DNA from: Glacieibacterium sp038210595 | GTDB taxonomy: Bacteria; Pseudomonadota; Alphaproteobacteria; Sphingomonadales; Sphingomonadaceae | Length of the DNA stretch: 64,000 nucleotides | NCBI GenBank assembly: GCA_038210595.1 | Contig: JBBQWN010000008.1 | Coordinates: 1 to 64,000, forward strand | Direction: 5' to 3' | Part shown: in pieces, positions 1 to 7,766 of the stretch | Numbering within the stretch: the first letter of the stretch is position 1 | Layout of the letters: every line of letters begins with the position of its first letter | Position numbers and translations under genes: made by a program | The notes under the pieces: generated by a model | Seen by the model: the letters and a program-made list of their open reading frames with translations, nothing else | What the model was told of the DNA's origin: nothing | Databases searched by the model: none

Positions 1-7
1 CACCCAT

Positions 8-92
8 GCGGGCGTGGCGGAACTGGTAGACGCGGCAGGTTTAGGTCCTGTTGTCGAAAGACGTGGGGGTTCGAGTCCCTTCGCCCGCACCA
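8..92 (+). tRNA. tRNA-Leu (anticodon UAG)
   Basis: This is a leucine tRNA reading CUN codons. The seven-base acceptor arm GCGGGCG (8-14) pairs with CGCCCGC (82-88), followed by discriminator A89 and a genome-encoded CCA (90-92). The anticodon stem 35-39 pairs with 47-51 around the loop TTTAGGT, giving anticodon TAG at 42-44. A long variable arm lies between the anticodon and T arms, as expected for the class II leucine tRNAs. The T loop TTCGAGT is canonical. Trigger factor starts 33 bases downstream. Confidence 0.97.
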
Positions 93-124
93 ACACCTTC
101 ACACCGTTAAAGAACGAGTTCGAG

Positions 125-1681
125 ATGCAGATTGCCGAGACTTTGAACGAGGGCCTGAAGCGCGCGTACCGCGTGCACATCCCGGCCGCGACGCTGGCCG
201 CGAAGATCGATGCCCGCGCCGTCGAAGTCGCCAAGCAGGTACGGATGCCCGGCTTCCGCCCCGGCAAGGTGCCGCTGAACCTCGTCAAGAAGATGCACGG
301 CACGTCGCTGCGCGGCGAGGCCGTCCAGGCTGTCGTCAACGAGGGTGTCCAGCAGCTGATGACCGAGCACAGCCTGCGTCCGGCGATGCAGCCGCAGGTC
401 GATTTCGCCGGCGAGGACGCCGAGGGCCAGGACCTCGATTTCACCGTCTCGGTCGAAGTGCTACCGATCATCGAGACCCCGAACGTCGAGGGCCTGAAGC
501 TCGAGAAGCTCGTCGTCGAGCCGACCGATGCCGACATGGACGCTGCTCTGAAGCGCCTGTCCGACCAGCAGAAGCAGTTCGAGACCGCGCCTGCCGAGGC
601 GAAGGCACAGACCGGCGACGCCGTGCTGATCGACTTCGAGGGCTCTGTCGGCGGCAAGCTGTTCGACGGCGGCACGGGCGAGGGCATGCGCATCGAGCTC
701 GGCTCGGGCCAGCTGATCCCCGGCTTCGAGGATCAGCTCATCGGTGCCAAGGCCGGCGACAAGCGCACCGTCAAGGTGACCTTCCCCGACGACTACAACG
801 TCGAGACGTTGAAGGGTAAGGCGGCCGAATTCGCGGTCACCGTCAACGAGGTGCAGACCGCCAAGGCCATGACGCTCGACGACGAATTTGCCAAGTCGCT
901 CGGCCTCGACACGCTCGACGGCCTCAAGGAAATCCTCAAGGACCAGCTGTCGAGCGAACTCGGCAACCTGACCCGCACTCACATGAAGCGCAAATTGCTC
1001 GACACGCTGGCCGCCGCGCACGACTTCGCTGTCCCCGAGTCGATGGTCGATGCCGAGTTCGACCAGATCTGGCAGCAGCTGGAGCATGAGGCGAGCCATG
1101 AGGCCGACACCGCCGCCGCTCTTGCCGGGCTGGACGGCGAGAAGCCCGAGTATCGCCGCATCGCCGAGCGCCGCGTCCGCCTCGGGCTGCTGCTGTCGGA
1201 AATCGGCCAGCAGGGCGGCGTCGTCGTCACGCCCGCCGAGATGAACCGCCTGATCGCGCAGGAGGCCAGCCGCTATCCCAAGGAGCGCGACCAGGTCATC
1301 AAGTATTTCCAGGAGAACGCGATGGCGGCGGCCCAGCTGCGCGCCCCACTATACGAGGACAAGGTCGTCGACTATCTGATCGGCAAGGCCGAGGTCACCG
1401 AGCGCACGGTCGACCGCGAGACCCTGACCGCCGAGATCGAAAGCGACGACGAGTCGCCGTCGGGTCACGTCCATGGTCCGGATTGCGGCCATGACCACGA
1501 CCACGCCGCCGCAGCCAAGCCGGCGAAGGCAGTGAAGGCCAAGAAGGCCAAGGCCGAAGCACCGGCCGCAGCCGATCTCGGTGAGGCGACTGCCGCGCCG
1601 GTCGAGGCCGCCGCTCCGGAGGCGACCGACGCCAAGCCCAAGGCTAAGCGCGCCCCCAAGAAGGCTGCTGCGGCCGAATAG
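125..1681 (+). CDS. tig: Trigger factor (ribosome-associated chaperone and prolyl isomerase)
   Basis: Trigger factor binds ribosomal protein L23 at the exit tunnel and shields nascent chains. The N-terminal domain carries the ribosome-binding signature GFRPGKVP around residues 40-47. It is followed by an FKBP-type isomerase domain (roughly 155-245, GDAVLIDFEGSV to VKVTFPDDY) and the helical C-terminal chaperone arms. I chose ATG 125 because an extension of the frame to base 14 would run through the tRNA gene. At 518 residues it is longer than the usual 430-450. The excess is a tail with a His/Cys cluster at residues 448-460 (HVHGPDCGHDHDH) and then a Lys/Ala/Pro-rich stretch to the end. It lies upstream of clpP and clpX, the classic order, although a methyltransferase on the other strand intervenes. 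Confidence 0.97.
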   Translation: MQIAETLNEGLKRAYRVHIPAATLAAKIDARAVEVAKQVRMPGFRPGKVPLNLVKKMHGTSLRGEAVQAVVNEGVQQLMTEHSLRPAMQPQVDFAGEDAEGQDLDFTVSVEVLPIIETPNVEGLKLEKLVVEPTDADMDAALKRLSDQQKQFETAPAEAKAQTGDAVLIDFEGSVGGKLFDGGTGEGMRIELGSGQLIPGFEDQLIGAKAGDKRTVKVTFPDDYNVETLKGKAAEFAVTVNEVQTAKAMTLDDEFAKSLGLDTLDGLKEILKDQLSSELGNLTRTHMKRKLLDTLAAAHDFAVPESMVDAEFDQIWQQLEHEASHEADTAAALAGLDGEKPEYRRIAERRVRLGLLLSEIGQQGGVVVTPAEMNRLIAQEASRYPKERDQVIKYFQENAMAAAQLRAPLYEDKVVDYLIGKAEVTERTVDRETLTAEIESDDESPSGHVHGPDCGHDHDHAAAAKPAKAVKAKKAKAEAPAAADLGEATAAPVEAAAPEATDAKPKAKRAPKKAAAAE

Positions 1682-1685
1682 CGCG

Positions 1686-2378
1686 CTAGCGGCGGAATCC
1701 GATCAGGGATTTCGCCACGCCGCCGATGCGTTCGAACCGGTGTTCGGCATCGGGGAACAGCGCGCGGAATTGCGTCGCGTCGAGCAGCACGTTGGACAGC
1801 ACCAGCTTCATCGCCTTGTCGATGTCGGGCTGAGCCGGGGCCCAGCCGAGCCCGAAGTGTCTCAACGCCTTCAGCCGCATCGATTCGGGAAGCCAGTGAT
1901 AGAACGGCATGCGGTGGAAGTGTGGGTCAAAGGGAAACCAGAAATACGGCGTCTGGACATAAAAGGCCGGGGCCAGCCGCCGCACCTCACCCGCGAACGC
2001 GCGCATCTGCGGCCAGCGGCCGACATGCTCGATGACGCTGTTCGAGTGGACATAGTCGAAGCTGTTGTCGGCATGACCCGTCATCGCGCAGGCGTCGCCG
2101 ACGATGCACCGCAGCCGCACCGATTCGCGCTCCGACGCGCCGAACTCGGTGGCGATGTGATTGACGCAGGTGATGTCGATATCGTGCGCTTCGAGCCAGT
2201 CGAAGCCGACGCGACGCCAGTAATCTGCGGTGCCGCCGAGATCGATGATACGGAACGGACCGGCGACCGCAGCCCGCCGTTCGATGATCAGCGCGCGCAG
2301 CAGCTCGTCGCGGCGCGTGCGGAACCACGTCGAGAGCGAGGTCGGGGAGCGCGCGTCCGCCAGCGAGGCGCGTGTCAT
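1686..2378 (-). CDS. Class I SAM-dependent methyltransferase, substrate unknown
   Basis: The 230-residue protein has a Rossmann-type methyltransferase core. The SAM-binding motif I is IIDLGGTADYW near residues 44-54. An acidic strand follows (GDACAMTGHADNSFDYV), then SNSVIEHVGRW, the usual post-motif of the Methyltransf_11 type. The C-terminal half is rich in aromatic residues (YFWFPFDPHFHRMPFYHW) and could bind a lipid or sugar acceptor, but that is a guess. The start is ATG 2378, which has AAAGGA five or six bases upstream; an upstream in-frame alternative at 2402 lacks such a site. The gene sits antisense between tig and clpP and ends four bases from the tig stop. Its promoter must lie in the divergent region it shares with clpP. 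Confidence 0.8.
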   Translation of the reverse strand: MTRASLADARSPTSLSTWFRTRRDELLRALIIERRAAVAGPFRIIDLGGTADYWRRVGFDWLEAHDIDITCVNHIATEFGASERESVRLRCIVGDACAMTGHADNSFDYVHSNSVIEHVGRWPQMRAFAGEVRRLAPAFYVQTPYFWFPFDPHFHRMPFYHWLPESMRLKALRHFGLGWAPAQPDIDKAMKLVLSNVLLDATQFRALFPDAEHRFERIGGVAKSLIGFRR

Positions 2379-2542
2379 GTCGGTCCTTTCGCAGCTGCAC
2401 AATCGACCTAGGGACGGCTCCGAGGGCCGTCAATCGAGCGACTACGGCCGTCGCATCGCCGTACCGCACTGGGGGGTTGAACGCTGCATCGTTCGCGCCG
2501 ATGTTAGTAGGCAAGCGGAGACGACCGCCAACCGGAGCCAAT

Positions 2543-3187
2543 ATGCCCTTCCACATCGACCCCACCGACATGCTCGTGCCCATGGTCATCGAGCAGTCGA
2601 ATCGCGGCGAACGTTCGTTCGACATTTTCTCGCGCCTGCTGCGCGAGCGCATCGTCTTCGTCACCGGCCAGGTCGAGGACGGCATGGCCTCGCTGATCGT
2701 CGCGCAGTTGCTCTTCCTCGAGTCCGAGAACCCGAAGAAGGACATTTACATGTACATCAACTCGCCGGGGGGCGTGATCACCGCCGGCATGGCGATCTAC
2801 GACACCATGCAGTACATCCGCCCCAAGGTCGCGACCGTGTGCGTCGGCCAGGCCGCGTCGATGGGCAGCTTCCTGCTGGCCGCCGGTGAGCCCGGGATGC
2901 GCTCGGCGCTCAAGAACGCCCGCATCATGATCCACCAGCCGTCGGGCGGCACGCAGGGCATGGCCTCGGACATCGAGATCCAGGCGCGCGAGATCATCCG
3001 CGTCCGGCACGCGCTGAACGAGCTTTACGTCAAGCATACGGGTCAGGAGCTCGACACCATCGAACGCGCCATGGACCGCGACAAGTATATGAGCGCGGAC
3101 GAGGCGAAGGCGTTCGGCCTGGTCGACGAGGTCACCGACAAGCGGCCGATGCCGACCGATGCCGAGGCGACGCTCCGCGCTGCCTGA
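2543..3187 (+). CDS. clpP: ATP-dependent Clp protease proteolytic subunit
   Basis: ClpP forms the double-heptameric serine protease barrel that degrades substrates delivered by ClpX or ClpA. The 214-residue protein shows the catalytic triad at Ser106 (GQAASMGS), His131 (MIHQP) and Asp180 (MDRDKY), with the spacing of Escherichia coli ClpP. A hydrophobic docking region (YMYINSPGG) precedes it. I chose ATG 2543, preceded by CGGAG, and it gives the normal family length; the frame runs open further upstream but without a credible start. A short N-terminal propeptide is likely removed by self-cleavage. clpX follows after 133 bases on the same strand. Confidence 0.97.
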   Translation: MPFHIDPTDMLVPMVIEQSNRGERSFDIFSRLLRERIVFVTGQVEDGMASLIVAQLLFLESENPKKDIYMYINSPGGVITAGMAIYDTMQYIRPKVATVCVGQAASMGSFLLAAGEPGMRSALKNARIMIHQPSGGTQGMASDIEIQAREIIRVRHALNELYVKHTGQELDTIERAMDRDKYMSADEAKAFGLVDEVTDKRPMPTDAEATLRAA

Positions 3188-3268
3188 GTCGGATCAACTA
3201 TTTTTCGGTGTGCGCGTTAACCCATCGCGCCCTGGTTCACGTTATTGTCACGCACGGCAGGGTCATGC

Positions 3269-3296
3269 TTGCCGCGCCGTGAAAGGCCGCTAGACT
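3269..3296 (+). promoter_or_regulatory. Possible clpX promoter
   Basis: TTGCCG (3269-3274) and TAGACT (3291-3296) are separated by 16 bases and resemble a housekeeping sigma promoter. Transcription would start near 3303, just before the GGAGAGGA ribosome site of clpX. This would give clpX its own promoter apart from clpP. It rests on pattern matching only. Confidence 0.35.
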
Positions 3297-3320
3297 GCTA
3301 GTCGGCCGGAGAGGAAGCCC

Positions 3321-4574
3321 ATGACCAAGCTGAGTGGCGGCGGCGACTCGAAGAACACGCTCTACTGCAGCTTCTGCGGGAAGAGCCAGCACGAGGTCCG
3401 CAAGCTCATCGCCGGCCCGACGGTGTTCATCTGCGACGAGTGCGTCGAGCTGTGCAACGACATCATCCGCGAGGAAACCAAGACCGCGCTGGTCAAGACC
3501 AAGGACGGCGTGCCGACCCCGCGCGAGATCTGCAAGCACCTCGACGACTATGTCATCGGGCAGAACCACGCCAAGCGGGTGCTGTCGGTGGCGGTGCACA
3601 ACCATTACAAGCGGCTGAACCACGGGGCCAAGGGCGCCGAGGTCGAGCTGGCTAAGTCGAACATCCTGCTGGTCGGCCCGACCGGTTGCGGCAAGACGCT
3701 GCTGGCGCAGACGATGGCGCGGCTGCTCGACGTGCCGTTCACCATGGCCGACGCGACGACCCTGACCGAGGCCGGCTATGTCGGCGAAGATGTCGAGAAC
3801 ATCATCCTCAAGCTGCTCCAGGCCTCCGACTACAACGTCGAGCGGGCGCAGCGCGGCATCGTCTACATCGACGAGATCGACAAGATCAGCCGCAAGGCGG
3901 AGAACCCGTCGATCACCCGCGACGTGTCGGGCGAGGGCGTCCAGCAGGCGCTGCTTAAGATCATGGAAGGCACCACCGCCTCCGTGCCGCCGCAGGGCGG
4001 GCGCAAGCATCCGCAGCAGGAGTTCCTGCAGGTCGACACGACGAACATCCTGTTCATCTGCGGCGGTGCCTTCAACGGGCTGGAGAAGATCATCGGCGAC
4101 CGCTTGCAGGGCAAGTCGATCGGCTTCGGCGCGCATGTCGCGGGCCCGGACGAGCGCCGCACCGGCGCGATGCTGCGCCAATGCGAGCCCGAGGACCTGC
4201 TCAAGTTCGGCCTGATCCCGGAATTCATCGGGCGTCTCCCCGTCATCGCCACGCTGGAGGACCTCGACGAGGCCGCGCTGATCAAGATCCTGACCGAACC
4301 GAAGAACGCGCTGTCCAAGCAGTACGCCCGCCTGTTCGAGATGGAAGGCGTCAAGCTGAGCTTCGAGCACGACGCGCTGGCGGCGATCGCCAAGCGCGCC
4401 ATCGAGCGCAAGACCGGCGCCCGCGGGCTGCGTTCGATCATGGAATCGATCCTGCTCGACACGATGTTCGATCTGCCCGGCCTCGAGAACGTCGAGGAGG
4501 TCGTCGTCGACAAGGACGTCGTCCACGGCCTCAAGGAACCGGTCCGCGTCGCGGTCAAGGAAAAGGCGGCGTAA
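3321..4574 (+). CDS. clpX: ATP-dependent Clp protease ATP-binding subunit ClpX
   Basis: ClpX is the AAA+ unfoldase that recognises tagged substrates and threads them into ClpP. The 417-residue protein begins with a zinc-binding domain (Cys16, Cys19, Cys38, Cys41), which handles substrates and adaptors. Walker A is GPTGCGKT at 119-126 and Walker B includes DEID at 184-187. The pore loops GYVG (152-155) and RKH (228-230) and the ClpP-docking IGF loop (267-269) are all present. The start has a strong GGAGAGGA site. Every functional element expected is intact. A bidirectional terminator follows at 4597. Confidence 0.98.
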   Translation: MTKLSGGGDSKNTLYCSFCGKSQHEVRKLIAGPTVFICDECVELCNDIIREETKTALVKTKDGVPTPREICKHLDDYVIGQNHAKRVLSVAVHNHYKRLNHGAKGAEVELAKSNILLVGPTGCGKTLLAQTMARLLDVPFTMADATTLTEAGYVGEDVENIILKLLQASDYNVERAQRGIVYIDEIDKISRKAENPSITRDVSGEGVQQALLKIMEGTTASVPPQGGRKHPQQEFLQVDTTNILFICGGAFNGLEKIIGDRLQGKSIGFGAHVAGPDERRTGAMLRQCEPEDLLKFGLIPEFIGRLPVIATLEDLDEAALIKILTEPKNALSKQYARLFEMEGVKLSFEHDALAAIAKRAIERKTGARGLRSIMESILLDTMFDLPGLENVEEVVVDKDVVHGLKEPVRVAVKEKAA

Positions 4575-4596
4575 GAGCCCCGCCTTCGCTTGAAAG

Positions 4597-4631
4597 AAAA
4601 GCCCCTGCGCCGCGCGGCGCAGGGGCTTTTT
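4597..4631. terminator. Bidirectional rho-independent terminator
   Basis: An inverted repeat GCCCCTGCGC / GCGCAGGGGC (4601-4610 and 4617-4626) is flanked by AAAA on the left and a run of T on the right. It therefore works in both directions, ending clpX on the plus strand and the convergent secreted-protein gene (stop at 4641) on the minus strand. Confidence 0.85.
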
Positions 4632-4640
4632 CATGCGCAG

Positions 4641-5345
4641 CTACCGGGCTTTGGGCACGACGACATAGCTGTAGGGCACGTACAGGAACACGTCGGTCAG
4701 GCTGGCGCGGGACCACTCGACCGGCCGGTCGAGTCCCTTGGCTTCGACGCCGTAGTCGCTGCCGAGCCGCGCGCTCGTCGTCTTGGCGTCGGCCGCGACG
4801 AGGTCGATGATCTGTGGCCGGTACTGGTCCGGATTGACCACCGACAGGGTCAGATCGTCGGTGTGCTTCATCTCGGCGCGCCCGACGGTGGGCACCGCCT
4901 TTATGAAAGCGTTGATATGCTCGAGCGCCGCCTTGGCGTCGGTGCCGCCCGATAGCCTCGACTTGACGAGGAAGCTGGTGCGGTCGGAGTCCGGTCGCCC
5001 GTCGCTGACCAGTTTCAGGTTGCGATAATTGGCGGCGGTCAGCGGCTCGACGATCATCTCGCCGGTCGCCAAAGCGATATCGCCGCGCTTGGCCGCGAGG
5101 TCGACTGCGTTCTTGACCATCGCGTAGATCTCCGCCTGGCGCTTTTCGCGGTCGCGGGTGTCGCCGGTGATCGTCACCTCCTGAATCGCGAAGTCCGCCG
5201 GACGCCGCAGGCCGACCGCCGGAATATGCTCGTCGTAACCGTCGCTCTCCTTGCGCGCTGCGGTGACGATGATCTCGCCAGTACCGTCCTGCGCTCCTGC
5301 TGGCGCCGCCCACAGCACCGCCGCGATTATAATCCTGAACTTCAT
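4641..5345 (-). CDS. Secreted protein of unknown function with a TonB-box-like N terminus
   Basis: This 234-residue protein starts with a clear Sec signal peptide, cleaved after about residue 18 (WAAPAGA). I do not recognise a named family. I recall similar uncharacterised proteins in sphingomonads, and the fold may be related to the SIMPL/DUF541 group, but that is weak. The mature N terminus reads GEIIVTAARKE, which resembles the TonB box of sphingomonad TonB-dependent receptors, although the protein is far too short to form a receptor barrel. The C terminus (LTDVFLYVPYSYVVVPK) suggests a final beta strand. ATG 5345 has GGGGAG upstream. It faces clpX and shares its terminator. Confidence 0.6.
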   Translation of the reverse strand: MKFRIIIAAVLWAAPAGAQDGTGEIIVTAARKESDGYDEHIPAVGLRRPADFAIQEVTITGDTRDREKRQAEIYAMVKNAVDLAAKRGDIALATGEMIVEPLTAANYRNLKLVSDGRPDSDRTSFLVKSRLSGGTDAKAALEHINAFIKAVPTVGRAEMKHTDDLTLSVVNPDQYRPQIIDLVAADAKTTSARLGSDYGVEAKGLDRPVEWSRASLTDVFLYVPYSYVVVPKAR

Positions 5346-5436
5346 GGCCTGCTCCCCCTTACGCGGACGATGCCCAGTCAAAGCCGCGCAGGGAAGCGTC
5401 AGTTTCGCGTATCCCCGCTCCGCACTTCGTGATAGC

Positions 5437-5456
5437 CTCCGAGTCGCACTCAGGAG
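5437..5456 (+). promoter_or_regulatory. Dyad / hairpin overlapping the ribosome site of the MerR gene
   Basis: CTCCGAGT (5437-5444) and ACTCaGGAG (5448-5456) form an eight-pair hairpin with a CGC loop and one bulged A. The right arm contains the AGGAG ribosome-binding site of the MerR gene, so folding would hide it. As DNA, the dyad could also be a MerR-type operator for self-regulation. Neither role is shown. Confidence 0.35.
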
Positions 5457-5465
5457 TCGGCCCAC

Positions 5466-6164
5466 TTGCGGATGCGCGAGCTCGAAGCAAAGACCGGTGT
5501 CGGGCGGGAGACGATCCGCTTCTACATCCGCGAGGGCCTGCTGCCTGAGCCCGACCGAGCGTCGCGCAACTCCGCCTCCTATTCTGACGACCACGTCACC
5601 CGGCTGCGCGCCATCAAGCGGCTGCAGGAGGAGCGGTTCCTGCCGCTGGCGGTGATCCGGACGCTGCTCGACGGCGATGATGCCGAGCGCTGGCTGGCCC
5701 CGCAGGCGTTCCCGCAGCTCGACGCGGTCCTGAGCCAGCGTCTCGACCAGGATGCGCCGCGGGTAGCTGCCGCGACGCTGGCCGCGCAGACCGGGCACGA
5801 TCCCGACGACCTGGCCGAAATGGTGGAGATCGGCGCCGTTACCATCGATGGTTCCGGCACGGTCAGCGCCCGCGATGCCGCAATCATGCGGGTGCTGGGC
5901 GACCTCCATGCCGTCGGCTTCACGCGCGAGCGCGGCTTCCACGGTGCCGGGCTGCGCATGTACCTCGATTTCATCGAATGGGTGACGACGCAGGAAATGC
6001 GGCTGTTCTTCGAGCACACCGCCGGCCAAGTCGGCGAGGTCGAGGCCGCCGACATGGCCGAGCGCGGCATCGCCAGCATCAACGAACTGCTCGGACTGCT
6101 CCGCACCCGTGCCATCCTCGGCAAGCTCGCCGCTCGCCGCCGCATCGCCAACGACAACAACTAG
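5466..6164 (+). CDS. MerR-family transcriptional regulator
   Basis: The N terminus is a MerR winged helix (residues 3-70): MRELEAKTGVGRETIRFY, then IREGLLPEPDR and a dimerisation helix following RLRAIKRLQEERFLPL. The C-terminal part has no Cys cluster for metal sensing, so it probably responds to an organic signal or to protein contacts. AGGAG at 5452-5456 lies nine bases from TTG 5466 and fifteen from ATG 5472, so I favour the TTG start; the ATG remains possible and differs by two residues. The ferritin-like gene begins 16 bases after the stop, so the two are probably one operon and the regulator likely controls it. Confidence 0.85.
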   Translation: MRMRELEAKTGVGRETIRFYIREGLLPEPDRASRNSASYSDDHVTRLRAIKRLQEERFLPLAVIRTLLDGDDAERWLAPQAFPQLDAVLSQRLDQDAPRVAAATLAAQTGHDPDDLAEMVEIGAVTIDGSGTVSARDAAIMRVLGDLHAVGFTRERGFHGAGLRMYLDFIEWVTTQEMRLFFEHTAGQVGEVEAADMAERGIASINELLGLLRTRAILGKLAARRRIANDNN

Positions 6165-6180
6165 CGCCTGGGAGACGAAC

Positions 6181-7257
6181 ATGACCGGATTTTCCGACAC
6201 CTACCAGCTGACCCCCACCGGCCCGACGTGGAACGTCGCGCAGGAGTTCGAGGCGGTGTTCGACTTCAACTACAGCGACGACCGCAAGGACCTGCTCAAG
6301 CTGTATGCCAAGGGCAAGGCGCAGCAGTGGGATGCCGAGCACCGCATCGATTGGAGCCAGGAGCTCGAGTACGAGAATCCGATGGGCCTGCCCGAGCAGC
6401 AGATGGCGATCTATGGCTCGCCGCTGTGGGACAAGATGAACAAGAAGGAGCGGGTTGAGCTGCGCCGGCATTTCGCGGCGTGGCAGCTGAGCCAGTTCCT
6501 GCACGGCGAGCAGGGCGCGCTGATCTGCGCCGCCAAGATCGTCCAGCAGGTGCCCGACCTCGAGGCCAAGTTCTACGCCAGCACCCAGACCATCGACGAG
6601 GCTCGCCACGTCGAGGCCTATAAGCGGCTGATCGAGAAGCTTGGCATGAGCTATCCGATGACCGGGCCGCTCGCGACGCTGCTGGAGCAGGTGCTGACCG
6701 ACAAGCGCTGGGACATGACCTATCTCGGCATGCAGGTGGTCATCGAAGGCTTGGCGCTGGCGGCATTCAGCGGCATCCGCGACATGACGACGTCGCCGCT
6801 GGCCGGCGCGGTCAACGCCTATGTAATGCAGGACGAGGCGCGCCACGTGGCGTTCGGGCGGCTCTCCCTGCGCGAATATTACCCCCACCTGACACAAGGC
6901 GAGCGCAACGAGCGCGAGGAGTTCCTGGTCGAGGCCTGCTACCTGATGCGCGACCGCTTCGAGGCGCGCGAGGTGTGGGAGACGCTGGGTTACGACGCCG
7001 ACGAATGCATCGGCTATGTCCAGCAGAGCCCGGCGCAGCAGCGCTTCAAGAACCACCTGTTCAACCGCATCGTGCCGATCGTCGCCGACATCGGCCTGTG
7101 GGGCCCGATCGTCCAGAAGGGCTATAGCGAGATGGGTGTGCTCGACTATGCCAGCATCGACATCGACGCGCTGCAGGCCAACGACAACAAGATCGCCAGT
7201 GACTATGACGCCCGCGCCGCGAACATCTGCGACGTGGCGAGCATTGCCGCGGAATAG
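6181..7257 (+). CDS. Ferritin-like di-iron protein (putative oxygenase or oxidase)
   Basis: The 358-residue protein carries the complete ligand set of a carboxylate-bridged di-iron centre in a four-helix bundle: Glu110, Glu140-x-x-His143, Glu189 and Glu219-x-x-His222. Both ExxH motifs read DEARHV. This is the arrangement of ribonucleotide reductase R2-like and AurF-like enzymes, rather than of the shorter storage ferritins. The substrate cannot be told from sequence. It has GGGAG upstream and is the second gene after the MerR regulator. Possible roles are oxidation of a lipid, amine or xenobiotic; this is inference only. Confidence 0.8.
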   Translation: MTGFSDTYQLTPTGPTWNVAQEFEAVFDFNYSDDRKDLLKLYAKGKAQQWDAEHRIDWSQELEYENPMGLPEQQMAIYGSPLWDKMNKKERVELRRHFAAWQLSQFLHGEQGALICAAKIVQQVPDLEAKFYASTQTIDEARHVEAYKRLIEKLGMSYPMTGPLATLLEQVLTDKRWDMTYLGMQVVIEGLALAAFSGIRDMTTSPLAGAVNAYVMQDEARHVAFGRLSLREYYPHLTQGERNEREEFLVEACYLMRDRFEAREVWETLGYDADECIGYVQQSPAQQRFKNHLFNRIVPIVADIGLWGPIVQKGYSEMGVLDYASIDIDALQANDNKIASDYDARAANICDVASIAAE

Positions 7258-7650
7258 TCAGCCGATGCGGTCGCGCAGGTCGCGGTAGGCTGCCTCGATC
7301 AGGGCGGTCACGGCCGGCGCGTCGACCGGCTTGCCCCGCCGCAGCTTGACGTGGCGCATCCGCTTGCCGGTGCCCGTAAGCAGCCGAGCGGGATCGGGCA
7401 GGCTCACACCGTGGAAGAAGCCGACGGCGGCGTGGGCGGTGTAAGCTGCGACATAGGCGAACGCGACGTCATCGACGCACGCGGTCGGATTGCCATCGTG
7501 GAGCTGTTCGCGGACGTCATCGCCGCAGACGCGCATGCATTCGAACCACGGCCGCACGAAGCGTCTTAGCTCCGTGTCGCCACCTTCGAACCAGGCCCGG
7601 ACCAGGGGGTCGTCACGGACGGCGCCGGCAAGACGAAACAGGTCGCTCAC
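7258..7650 (-). CDS. DUF1801-family protein
   Basis: A 130-residue protein with features of the DUF1801 (YdhG-like) family, whose biochemical role is not established. The core reads YVAAYTAHAAVGFFHG followed by LLTGTGKRMRHVKLRRGKPVD, a typical basic motif of this family. I chose GTG 7650, which has AGGA nine bases upstream, over a far longer frame whose N terminus is low-complexity and overlaps the next gene's leader. Its stop directly abuts the stop of the ferritin-like gene on the other strand. Confidence 0.7.
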   Translation of the reverse strand: MSDLFRLAGAVRDDPLVRAWFEGGDTELRRFVRPWFECMRVCGDDVREQLHDGNPTACVDDVAFAYVAAYTAHAAVGFFHGVSLPDPARLLTGTGKRMRHVKLRRGKPVDAPAVTALIEAAYRDLRDRIG

Positions 7651-7766
7651 GCACGCATCCTGACACGATAGCGCACGTTGTCGAGCCACCGGTTGCCATC
7701 GCCAGCGGGGCAGCCGAAACTGCAGGCTGGGTCGCGGCTCGGGGCCGGGACAACAAAGGGGATGCA

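Noticed and set aside
8..92. tRNA-Leu as an integration site for a mobile element
   Set aside because: No integrase, direct repeat or composition change follows; trigger factor comes directly after.
14..124. Extension of trigger factor back to base 14
   Set aside because: It would translate the tRNA-Leu gene. The conserved N terminus begins at ATG 125.
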